Below are positions 1 through 6,336 of a stretch of DNA of 8,248 nt, in pieces (position 1 is the stretch's first letter; each line of letters starts with the position of its first letter). Source of the DNA: Alphaproteobacteria bacterium (GTDB lineage: Bacteria > Pseudomonadota > Alphaproteobacteria > Rhizobiales > Devosiaceae); assembly GCA_024279575.1 (NCBI GenBank), contig JAJRRJ010000215.1, positions 1-8,248 of the forward strand, written 5' to 3'. The translations under genes and the position numbers were made by a program. The notes below the pieces were generated by a model. That model saw only the letters and a program-made list of their open reading frames with translations, did not search any database and was not told where the DNA came from.

Positions 1-699
1 CAGGGTTACCAGGACAAACTCAAAATCGGGGTTTGTTTCTGCAATCTGTTCGACCACTGATTTGAACATCGACAAATGGCGTTTTAACTCCCCCGCGCGT
101 GAGCCGGGCATCAGGGTGATTTTGGAGGCAGTGGACTCAATGTTTTTAACCTGAATGCGCTCTAGTGCAGGGTGACCAACATAACGACAATTGGGGCCAC
201 CAAGTTCTTTCATAACTGCAGGTTCAAATGGCAATATTGCCAACACTTCATCATAAAGAGAAACAATATGTTGAGCACGCTCTGGCTTATAGCCCCAAAC
301 GGTGGGACCGACATAAAGCAATATTGGCGCGCTAAACCCTCGTTTTTTCAATCCTTTGGCAACGAGGTTTGAAAACACCTGCGAGTCAATTAGCACAACG
401 ATTTTTGGCTTTGTCTTAAGGATATAGCGCACCGTTTGACGCACACGCCACAACAATAAAGGCAGTCGAACGATTACGTCCACATACCCCATTACGGCCA
501 AATCTCTGGCTGGGAACAAAGAGGTTAATCCAGCTCCAATCATATGGGCGTCGCCGACGCCACTGAGGTTAAGCGACACTTTTTCGCGCAATTTCTCGAT
601 CAGGTCTGCACCAATTACATCACCGGATGCCTCACCAGCGAGAATAAACACCCCAACTTCCCGTTGGGTTTTGTAATCAGGAATTGGTGCTGGGGTCAC
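1..699 (-). CDS. lpxB: Lipid-A-disaccharide synthase LpxB, 3' end cut by window edge
   Basis: This peripheral inner-membrane GT19 glycosyltransferase joins UDP-2,3-diacylglucosamine to 2,3-diacylglucosamine 1-phosphate (lipid X), forming the tetra-acylated disaccharide of lipid A. The visible 233 residues cover the N-terminal domain of a protein usually about 380-400 aa long. Seen directly: AGEASGD at 21-27, with the Glu matching E. coli E15; AVMGYVDV near 68-75 and RLP at 78-80; an Asp at 105 matching E. coli D98; ILPFEP at 155-160; VGHP at 174-177; and MPGSR at 197-201, ending in the Arg matching E. coli R201. I chose the GTG at 699 because it overlaps the lpxI stop (GTGA) and has AGGAG 7 nt upstream; the next Met lies inside the domain. 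The segment after Asp105 (SQVFSN, where PDFN-like residues are usual) and YVGPTVWGY (usually YVSPSVWAW) are atypical. The identification is secure, but the C-terminal half cannot be assessed. Confidence 0.96.
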   Translation of the reverse strand, partial: MTPAPIPDYKTQREVGVFILAGEASGDVIGADLIEKLREKVSLNLSGVGDAHMIGAGLTSLFPARDLAVMGYVDVIVRLPLLLWRVRQTVRYILKTKPKIVVLIDSQVFSNLVAKGLKKRGFSAPILLYVGPTVWGYKPERAQHIVSLYDEVLAILPFEPAVMKELGGPNCRYVGHPALERIQVKNIESTASKITLMPGSRAGELKRHLSMFKSVVEQIAETNPDFEFVLVTL

Positions 700-1520
700 C
701 GGCGCTCTCCTACCCCAATTACAGAAATATGAAGCTTATCGGCCAATTGAATCAACTCAGGCTTATTGATCAACAATGCGTTTCCCGCCTCTACACAAAC
801 TATGGAAACTTTGGCCTCCGCAGCCCGGACAATTGTTTGTGGCCCAATCGCCGGAAGGTCAGTCGTTTCAGGTTGATTGGGCTTTTTGGCCTTTGCCAAG
901 ACAAGGGGATCGACCCCATTTCCAGTTAATCCATCTTTTACAAAGTCTGCAACGCGTGCCAAAAGGGCATCTGTGCCCGCAATATCTTCAACGCCAATAA
1001 TCCGGTGTCCCACGCAAACCACAGCTTGACCAATATCCATGTTGCCAATTTGTTGCGCAATACCCAGCGCAAATTCACAATCCTGCATCGATTGTTTTGA
1101 AGGGGGGGGGCCGGCAAGATGGCCTTGCGCAGCCTTGAGGTCGGGAACAATTTCATGCACGCCGATTACTTTGGCACCTGTTGCAAATTCAAGCGCACCG
1201 ATAAGGCGAGACATGCCGGTGTCACCTGTTGTCCGCTGGCGTTTTGATTTATTCCGCAAAAATCCCGCTAGGCCCTCACGTTGCTTATCCGTAATTTTTA
1301 GCCCCCCCACCATACAAATTTTGGAGGGGGAAAACGCACGCAACTTCATGAGAATCGACAGTGGATTGGACAGGTTTACGACCAAGGGGTCCCATGCACT
1401 CAAGTCGTCACGCTGTGTGAGTTTTAGCACCTGAACTTGCCACCCATCACATACTGCAGCCTCCAGAATTGCTGGGACCAATTCTCCGTCACCGGCAAAA
1501 ACTGATAATTTCTTGTTCAT
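696..1520 (-). CDS. lpxI: UDP-2,3-diacylglucosamine pyrophosphatase LpxI
   Basis: LpxI (formerly DUF1009) hydrolyses UDP-2,3-diacylglucosamine to lipid X and UMP at the inner membrane. It replaces the unrelated LpxH in Alphaproteobacteria and some other groups. The 274-residue product has the family length. Seen, counting from the ATG: an N-terminal AGDGELV segment at 9-15; TGDTGMSRLI at about 98-107; EIVPDLKAAQG near 123-133; MDIGQAVV at 161-168; VEDIAGTDALLAR near 177-189; and TDLPAIGP at 220-227. The ATG at 1520 overlaps the lpxA stop as TGATG. A TTG one codon earlier is in frame but less likely. No clear Shine-Dalgarno is visible, so initiation probably depends on ribosomes finishing lpxA. 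Two segments depart from the family pattern as I remember it: GDT where GDD is common, and NQPETTDLP where a QDxRxDLP form is usual. A nine-G run lies in the gene. Family assignment is firm. Confidence 0.93.
   Translation of the reverse strand: MNKKLSVFAGDGELVPAILEAAVCDGWQVQVLKLTQRDDLSAWDPLVVNLSNPLSILMKLRAFSPSKICMVGGLKITDKQREGLAGFLRNKSKRQRTTGDTGMSRLIGALEFATGAKVIGVHEIVPDLKAAQGHLAGPPPSKQSMQDCEFALGIAQQIGNMDIGQAVVCVGHRIIGVEDIAGTDALLARVADFVKDGLTGNGVDPLVLAKAKKPNQPETTDLPAIGPQTIVRAAEAKVSIVCVEAGNALLINKPELIQLADKLHISVIGVGERR
707..711 (-). promoter_or_regulatory. Ribosome binding site of lpxB
   Basis: AGGAG on the minus strand lies 7 nt before the GTG at 699, inside the last codons of lpxI. It supports GTG as the true lpxB start despite the overlap with the lpxI stop codon. 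Confidence 0.7.
1102..1110. repeat. Nine-base G homopolymer inside lpxI
   Basis: Nine consecutive G on the plus strand (C on the coding strand) encode part of a Gly-Pro-Pro-Pro stretch around lpxI residues 137-140. The reading frame is intact at this length. It is the longest homopolymer I saw in the window; other G/C runs (1302-1308 and 7824-7830) reach seven. Confidence 0.9.
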
Positions 1521-2329
1521 CAATGACCATTTGAGCCGTTACGAGGCTGACAGATAGTACGACCTTTGGCTTCGCGCAAAAAACCTACCACATCTTGCAC
1601 TAGGGTGCTGTCCTGGAACATCTCAGAAGCATCGTTAATTCTTTCTCGCAAAGTACCTGCAGAAGAAAAAATCATGCGGTAAGCTGTTCTAAGAGCGTGA
1701 ATTTCTTCCCGATCAAATTTTCGACGTTTTAGCCCCACTAAGTTCAGGCCACCTAACTTTGCTCTATTTCCAACAGCCATTCCATATGGAATTACATCAC
1801 CATCGACCATCGAGTGGGCGCCAACAAATGCGTGGGCACCAACGTGCACAAACTGATACACAACACAAATTCCACCAAACGTTACAAAATCTTCAATGAC
1901 AGCATGGCCGGCAATTCCGACATAATTGGCCAGAACTACATTATTGCCAACTAAGCAATCATGGGCAACATGGGAGTTTGCCATAAACAGGCAATTATCA
2001 CCAATGACAGTTTTCATGCCACCACCGGTAGTGCCTGGATTAATGGTTACACTTTCACGAATTGTACAATTTTCTCCAATGGTAAGCCACGAATCTTCCC
2101 CATGGTACTTTAGATCTTGTGGTTCATGACCAATTGAAGCAAAGGGCAAAATTTTTGTATTTGAACCAATTTTGGTATTTCCTTCCACAACCACATGGGA
2201 AACGAGCTCCACACCCGCACCAAGCTCTACCTTTTCTCCAACAATACAAAAGGGACCGATTATCGATCCTTCCCCCAATTTTGCATTAGGGTTTACAAGT
2301 GCCGACGGATGAATTTTTACAGTGCTCAA
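1520..2329 (-). CDS. lpxA: UDP-N-acetylglucosamine O-acyltransferase LpxA
   Basis: LpxA performs the first step of lipid A synthesis, moving a 3-hydroxyacyl chain from ACP to the 3-OH of UDP-GlcNAc. It acts as a cytoplasmic trimer. The 269-residue product has a left-handed beta-helix of hexapeptide repeats over about residues 5-185, then a helical C-terminal domain after LVGLKRRKF at 197-205. Seen: NSHVAHDC at 118-125, whose His123 matches the catalytic His125 of E. coli; His120, His142 and Gln159, matching H122, H144 and Q161. Ala171 falls at the E. coli Gly173 acyl-chain ruler position. I chose the TTG at 2329, giving a start MSTVKIHPS as in typical LpxA, because GGAGGG lies 9 nt upstream. 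A TTG at 2353 has no such site and would add eight unusual residues. The gene starts 57 nt after fabZ and overlaps lpxI by one base. Confidence 0.96.
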   Translation of the reverse strand: MSTVKIHPSALVNPNAKLGEGSIIGPFCIVGEKVELGAGVELVSHVVVEGNTKIGSNTKILPFASIGHEPQDLKYHGEDSWLTIGENCTIRESVTINPGTTGGGMKTVIGDNCLFMANSHVAHDCLVGNNVVLANYVGIAGHAVIEDFVTFGGICVVYQFVHVGAHAFVGAHSMVDGDVIPYGMAVGNRAKLGGLNLVGLKRRKFDREEIHALRTAYRMIFSSAGTLRERINDASEMFQDSTLVQDVVGFLREAKGRTICQPRNGSNGH

Positions 2330-2338
2330 GTTTACAAT

Positions 2339-2344
2339 CCCTCC
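2339..2344 (-). promoter_or_regulatory. Ribosome binding site deciding the lpxA TTG start
   Basis: GGAGGG on the minus strand lies 9 nt before the TTG at 2329. It is the strongest Shine-Dalgarno I saw in the cluster and lies in the short fabZ-lpxA gap. It falls inside the reading frame of the longer TTG start at 2353, which argues against that start. A strong site may offset the weak TTG codon. Confidence 0.65.
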
Positions 2345-2386
2345 GGAATACAAATGATTGGCGCGTGAGATAAACCTATTTGGAGG

Positions 2387-2878
2387 CTACTGCTCAACAA
2401 TCATTGCTCCCACTTCAGCCTCGGCGATCAAGACATCGCCAACCATTGCCCGTGCATAAAACCGCCCGACATTCTTTCTGCGTCGAATTTTCTTGATATG
2501 ATATTCCAGACGATCCCCGGGAACCGCAGGTTTGCGGAATTTGGCCTTGTCGATAGTCAACATATATACCAAATGAGAAAGCCCCTTCTCGCGTTCAGCT
2601 GCAATTACAATTGCGCCTGCAGTCTGGGCCATTCCTTCAATTATCAACACACCGGGAAAAATTGGATTTTCCGGAAAGTGTCCCTGAAATATTGGTTCAT
2701 TATACGTTACATTTTTGATGCCAGTTGCACTTTCGTCACCGTTGATATCAATGATTTTATCCAGCATCAGAAAAGGATAGCGATGCGGCAGGCAATCAAG
2801 CAGGTCACCAATTTGCAAGCTTGTTAACTTTGGTGACGATGCTTCAGTCATGACTTTATTTTCGTCATCTGGACTCAT
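2387..2878 (-). CDS. fabZ: 3-hydroxyacyl-ACP dehydratase FabZ
   Basis: FabZ dehydrates (3R)-hydroxyacyl-ACP to trans-2-enoyl-ACP in the fatty acid elongation cycle, in the cytoplasm. It uses the same 3-hydroxyacyl-ACP pool as LpxA and LpxD, which explains its place among lpx genes. The 163-residue product is a single hot-dog domain. Seen: LPHRYPFLMLD at 30-40; the catalytic His67 in GHFP; Glu81 in PGVLIIEGMAQ at 75-85; and KAKFRKPAVPGD near 111-122. The ATG at 2878 overlaps the lpxD stop (ATGA) and has AAAGGGG 8 nt upstream. A later in-frame ATG at 2851 lacks a good site. The first 17 or so residues before the fold are a short polar extension of no known role. Active-site residues are intact, so I expect a normal enzyme. 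FabA is excluded by the LPHRYPFL motif and the context. Confidence 0.97.
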   Translation of the reverse strand: MSPDDENKVMTEASSPKLTSLQIGDLLDCLPHRYPFLMLDKIIDINGDESATGIKNVTYNEPIFQGHFPENPIFPGVLIIEGMAQTAGAIVIAAEREKGLSHLVYMLTIDKAKFRKPAVPGDRLEYHIKKIRRRKNVGRFYARAMVGDVLIAEAEVGAMIVEQ

Positions 2879-3903
2879 TTATTTAACCCCTTTAACAACT
2901 TGCGCAATTTTGCCTGCTCTCGCCAATACTCTTTTATATCCTGAGCAGGTGCACCGGCAAGCATTGATCCGGGTGGCCAGTCCTTTGAGACAGCACAGCG
3001 CGCATGCAAAATGGATCCTGCACCAATCCTTAGGTGTCCTGCAGAACCAGAATCTGCCCCCATAAGCACACCATCTTCCAAAATTGTACTTCCAGCCAAA
3101 CCTGCCATTGGCGCTAGAAGACAGTTAGAACCAATGATTGTGTTATGCCCGATTTCAGACATTGCACCAATTTTTGTATTTTCGCCAATAATTGTATCAC
3201 CTAATGCGCCCCGGTCGATTGTGGTATTTGGCCCAATCTCCACATGGGATTGCAGAATCACCCGCCCAAGCTGTGGCACGGGAGTGTGTGAGCTACCATG
3301 ACCCAGCCAGCCAAAGCCTTTTGCCCCCACTCGCACTCCACTGTTAATTGTAACATTATCCCCAACCAATGCGCATTCAATTGAAACATTGTCAGCAACG
3401 ATAGTATTACGCCCAATCTTAACCCCGGCAGCAATCACTGTATTTGGACCAATAATTGAATCGCGCCCAATTTCAACTCCCGACCCGATAACCGCGCTAT
3501 TGTCAATTAGAACGCCTTTTTCAAAAACAGCTTTCCCCATATGGGGGAAATCCGGTCGGTGAGTCAAATGATGTCCTGAGGATGGGAACATATGGACAAG
3601 AAATTTTACAAATGCAGCATATGGATCATCACACACCACTGCAATTGCAGAGGCTGGGACTTCAGATATTAATACATCCGATACCAGAATTATGCCCGCT
3701 TTGGAATTTTGAAGTTGAGAGAGGTATTTCTTTTGGGCAGCAAAACTAACCTGATCTGATGTGGAACTGATCAATGGTGCTGCATCGCTCACTATGTGTC
3801 GCAACTGGGTTATGGAATAGCCAGAGGACTTCAGCCCGCATACCGCGAGCAATTGAGAAAGGTCTATTTCACCTGTTCTGTCAAAAAATCTGGCATCAAC
3901 CAT
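2875..3903 (-). CDS. lpxD: UDP-3-O-acylglucosamine N-acyltransferase LpxD
   Basis: LpxD adds a 3-hydroxyacyl chain from ACP to the 2-amino group of UDP-3-O-acylglucosamine, the third step of lipid A synthesis. It is a cytoplasmic trimer. The 342-residue length is normal. Order seen: N-terminal uridine-binding domain at about 1-120; left-handed beta-helix hexapeptide repeats at about 125-310, including the family segment KGFGWL at 195-200 and PQLGRV at 210-215; then a C-terminal helix (KEYWREQAKLRKLL). His253 in EIGHN and His290 in AGHL match E. coli His239 and His276, with the same 37-residue spacing. Between TKI and EIGHN the protein has GAMS, where DNLVQ-type residues are usual, and the GGQVGIAGH-like stretch is GADSGSAGH. 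The ATG at 3903 lies 73 nt after bamA, across a terminator, with only a weak GAG upstream. The stop overlaps fabZ. Confidence 0.95.
   Translation of the reverse strand: MVDARFFDRTGEIDLSQLLAVCGLKSSGYSITQLRHIVSDAAPLISSTSDQVSFAAQKKYLSQLQNSKAGIILVSDVLISEVPASAIAVVCDDPYAAFVKFLVHMFPSSGHHLTHRPDFPHMGKAVFEKGVLIDNSAVIGSGVEIGRDSIIGPNTVIAAGVKIGRNTIVADNVSIECALVGDNVTINSGVRVGAKGFGWLGHGSSHTPVPQLGRVILQSHVEIGPNTTIDRGALGDTIIGENTKIGAMSEIGHNTIIGSNCLLAPMAGLAGSTILEDGVLMGADSGSAGHLRIGAGSILHARCAVSKDWPPGSMLAGAPAQDIKEYWREQAKLRKLLKGLNK
2887..2893 (-). promoter_or_regulatory. Ribosome binding site of fabZ
   Basis: AAAGGGG on the minus strand lies 8 nt before the fabZ ATG at 2878, within the last codons of lpxD. It favours this ATG over the later one at 2851. 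Confidence 0.6.
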
Positions 3904-3918
3904 ATTACACTACTCAAC

Positions 3919-3949
3919 AAAAAACCGCGGCGCGAATGGCACCGCGGCT
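3919..3949 (-). terminator. Intrinsic terminator between bamA and lpxD
   Basis: On the minus strand the arms AGCCGCGGTGC and GCGCCGCGGTT form an 11-bp stem (two G-U pairs) around a CATTC loop. A run of six T follows, two of them within the stem. The hairpin starts 26 nt after the bamA stop codon, and its T-run ends 15 nt before the lpxD start. This is a textbook Rho-independent terminator read in the direction of the genes. Partial read-through would make it an attenuator of the lpx genes relative to bamA. Confidence 0.85.
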
Positions 3950-3975
3950 AAATTTATAATTTCACGTCTTCAAGC

Positions 3976-6336
3976 TTAGAGCAAGGTCGCGATGGTGAAC
4001 TGGAACACCTGCGTTGAGTCGCCAGTATCCTGTTGCAGAACATGGGCAAAATCGCCACGCAACGGACCAAAGGGTGAGTTCCAGATCAAAGACGCACCGA
4101 CAGAGGAGCGTACCTGCTGCGTGTCTCCGCTAACTGTGGGAGCAGCTGCCGTAGATGCACTGGACAGGTAACCCACATCCCCCCAGACTGCGCCACGAAG
4201 GCCATAGCTTTCTGGAAGAACTGGAATCGGGAACTCGATTTCAGCGGAAATACCCGCAAACATCAAAGAACCCAGATTTTCACCGTTACCCGCTCTTGGT
4301 CCCATGCCCATTGCCTGGAAACCACGAACAAGTCTTGGTCCCTTGAAATATGTTTCTGTTGGATTTACTCCGGCACCGCTTAGATCGTTGATCATACCAA
4401 CCTGACCACGAACAGATGCGACAATGCCTGAATCCTGCATAAGAGGAACGAAGTAACGCGCTTTTGCCTCAGTACGGATATAACTGTGATCCCAGCCAAC
4501 ATATTGTTGATTTAGAGTTGCAATCAATCCGGTGGTCGGTTTTGAAGGACTGTCCACAGTGTTAAAAGTCAGATTGTATCCGATAAACGCCTTATTCAAG
4601 GTTTGACCATCGGTAACAACAACGGAATCGTTTGCAGCAGTTGGATGCGGAATTTCGGGCGTATTGGGATCACTATCGTGATCATATGTATAAGCATCAA
4701 CGTAAGTCTTGGTCTCTACACCGGCAAGGAGATCTACAGAAATCTCATCGGTAATCGGAATGCCAAACCGAACCTGGCCACCTGTTGATTCATACCCGAA
4801 GAAATTTGAAAGGGTTTCTCCGTTAATGCGTCTGTAGACGTCAATACCCGCAGAAATTTTCAGCCCCATAAACCGCGGCTCGGTGAACGAGAAGTCATAT
4901 GTCTGCCCGTTTGGCGTGGCGCCCATAGCGAGCTTAAGATATTGCCCGCGACCAAGAAAATTAGTTTCCGTCAGGGAAATTTCAGCCAAAACACCATCAG
5001 CTGTAGAGTAACCACCGGTGAACCCATAGTCTCCGGTAGATTTCTCTACCACGGCAACATTGAGAATTACTTTGTCGGCGGAACTACCCTGCCGAGTGGA
5101 CACGCCCACAGAAGAGAAGAAACCCAAATCCTCGATAGCTGATTTACCACGGGTAACCATAGAACGGTTAAACGGATCGCCTTCGGCAAAATCCAGCTCA
5201 CGGCGAATAACAAAATCACGTGTTTTGGTATTACCAACAATGTTAATACGCTCAATGTAAATGCGTGCGCCTTCGTCCACCAGATATGTAATATTGAAGG
5301 TCTTGTTGGCAACATCACGGTCCAGACGAGGACGAACATCAGCAAAAGCATACCCCTGCCCTGTTGCACGATATGCCAGATCCTCAACTGAACGCTGCAA
5401 ATCACGGAAGTTATATGTGTTGCCCTGATAGGTGCGAATGCTTGAACGAAGCGCCTCAGTGTCTAAGCCGGCAATTGACGTCTCAATACTGATATCACCA
5501 AAAGTGTACCGCTCCCCTTCGGAAATGGTAAAGCTGACAAAATAGGCATTTCTTGTTGCGTCATATTCAGCAACCGCCGAAAGTACGCGCGCATCAGGAT
5601 ACCCACGATTTGCATAGAAGAAACGAATGATCTCTTTATCAACATCAAGCTTTTCCTGCTTCATATCGTCGTCATTCAACAACCAGCTAAGAAGGCCGGT
5701 TTCTTTTGATGAAATAACGTCTTTCAAGGCATTTGCACTAAAAGCATTGTTGCCCGTGAAGTTGATAGCAGCAATTCCTGCCCGATCCCCTTCGTTAATG
5801 ACAAAAACAATGCGCTTACGACCATCTGCAACTGTCTCGGTGCGTGAGGTAACCGATACCCCGGTATAACCAGCATTGTCATATGCCGCCCTGATGCTTG
5901 CAACATCGCCAGCCAAACGCTCTGCAGTGAACGTGCCGCGCGAGGCCACATTGACCATCGCAATCAAATTCTCATCGGTAAAACGTTGATTGCCTTCAAA
6001 GAGAACTGAAGCAACAATTGCGTTTTCAGACACACGGACCATCAAGGTGCTGCCGGAAAGGCGCACACTTACACTGGAAAACAGCCCGGTTGCATTGAGT
6101 GAGGAAATTGAAGACTGAATTTTTGAACTGGTGGCGGCATCCCCGACACGAATTGTAAGGTACGATTTCAAAGTGGCGTCATCCACACGGGAATTGCCCG
6201 AAACATTAATACGCGCCACTGTTTGGGCCTGGGCTGCCTGAACGCCGACAATCCCGATACTTATGCCGGTAAACGGCGCAACCAGCGTTAGTGCGAGGGA
6301 CAAAACAAAACTACGTAGCCAATTAGTACGGATCAT
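3976..6336 (-). CDS. bamA: Outer membrane protein assembly factor BamA
   Basis: BamA (Omp85) is the central subunit of the BAM complex, which folds beta-barrel proteins into the outer membrane. From the ATG at 6336 the protein is 786 aa. It has a signal peptide (MIRTNW, a long hydrophobic stretch, likely cleavage after AAQAQ near 38), five POTRA domains (about 40-105, 106-184, 186-274, 277-357 and 360-432) and a C-terminal barrel from about 436. Seen: NFLGRGQ at 459-465 and the loop-6 VRGF at 670-673. The frame stays open to an ATG at 6408, but the extra 24 residues do not look like a signal peptide. The chosen ATG gives a clean one and has GAG 6 nt upstream. The protein ends VFQFTIATLL, so it lacks the terminal Phe/Trp usual in outer-membrane beta-signals. 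The mature part has no cysteine that I could find. No skp follows it. Confidence 0.97.
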   Translation of the reverse strand: MIRTNWLRSFVLSLALTLVAPFTGISIGIVGVQAAQAQTVARINVSGNSRVDDATLKSYLTIRVGDAATSSKIQSSISSLNATGLFSSVSVRLSGSTLMVRVSENAIVASVLFEGNQRFTDENLIAMVNVASRGTFTAERLAGDVASIRAAYDNAGYTGVSVTSRTETVADGRKRIVFVINEGDRAGIAAINFTGNNAFSANALKDVISSKETGLLSWLLNDDDMKQEKLDVDKEIIRFFYANRGYPDARVLSAVAEYDATRNAYFVSFTISEGERYTFGDISIETSIAGLDTEALRSSIRTYQGNTYNFRDLQRSVEDLAYRATGQGYAFADVRPRLDRDVANKTFNITYLVDEGARIYIERINIVGNTKTRDFVIRRELDFAEGDPFNRSMVTRGKSAIEDLGFFSSVGVSTRQGSSADKVILNVAVVEKSTGDYGFTGGYSTADGVLAEISLTETNFLGRGQYLKLAMGATPNGQTYDFSFTEPRFMGLKISAGIDVYRRINGETLSNFFGYESTGGQVRFGIPITDEISVDLLAGVETKTYVDAYTYDHDSDPNTPEIPHPTAANDSVVVTDGQTLNKAFIGYNLTFNTVDSPSKPTTGLIATLNQQYVGWDHSYIRTEAKARYFVPLMQDSGIVASVRGQVGMINDLSGAGVNPTETYFKGPRLVRGFQAMGMGPRAGNGENLGSLMFAGISAEIEFPIPVLPESYGLRGAVWGDVGYLSSASTAAAPTVSGDTQQVRSSVGASLIWNSPFGPLRGDFAHVLQQDTGDSTQVFQFTIATLL

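Noticed and set aside
1039..1434. 131-codon open frame on the plus strand
   Set aside because: It lies wholly antisense to lpxI, which has clear family motifs; the product is Pro/Cys/Arg-rich without a recognisable domain.
2498..2827. 109-codon open frame on the plus strand
   Set aside because: It is antisense to fabZ, and its product shows no family features; a shadow of the real gene.
2900..3540. Repeated short motifs around CCAAT and ATTGT in lpxD and lpxA
   Set aside because: They encode the Ile-Gly hexapeptide repeats of the left-handed beta-helix and are not DNA repeats with a function of their own.
3925..3947. Two copies of CCGCGG as a short direct repeat or restriction-site pair
   Set aside because: They are the core of the two arms of the terminator hairpin and need no other explanation.
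3950..3995. Promoter for lpxD in the bamA tail (TTGCTC, 17 nt, AATTAT)
   Set aside because: Both boxes match consensus poorly, and any transcript from it would still cross the terminator.
5067..5405. 112-codon minus-strand frame inside bamA
   Set aside because: It is out of frame within the POTRA region of bamA, and the translation resembles random Val/Leu-rich sequence.
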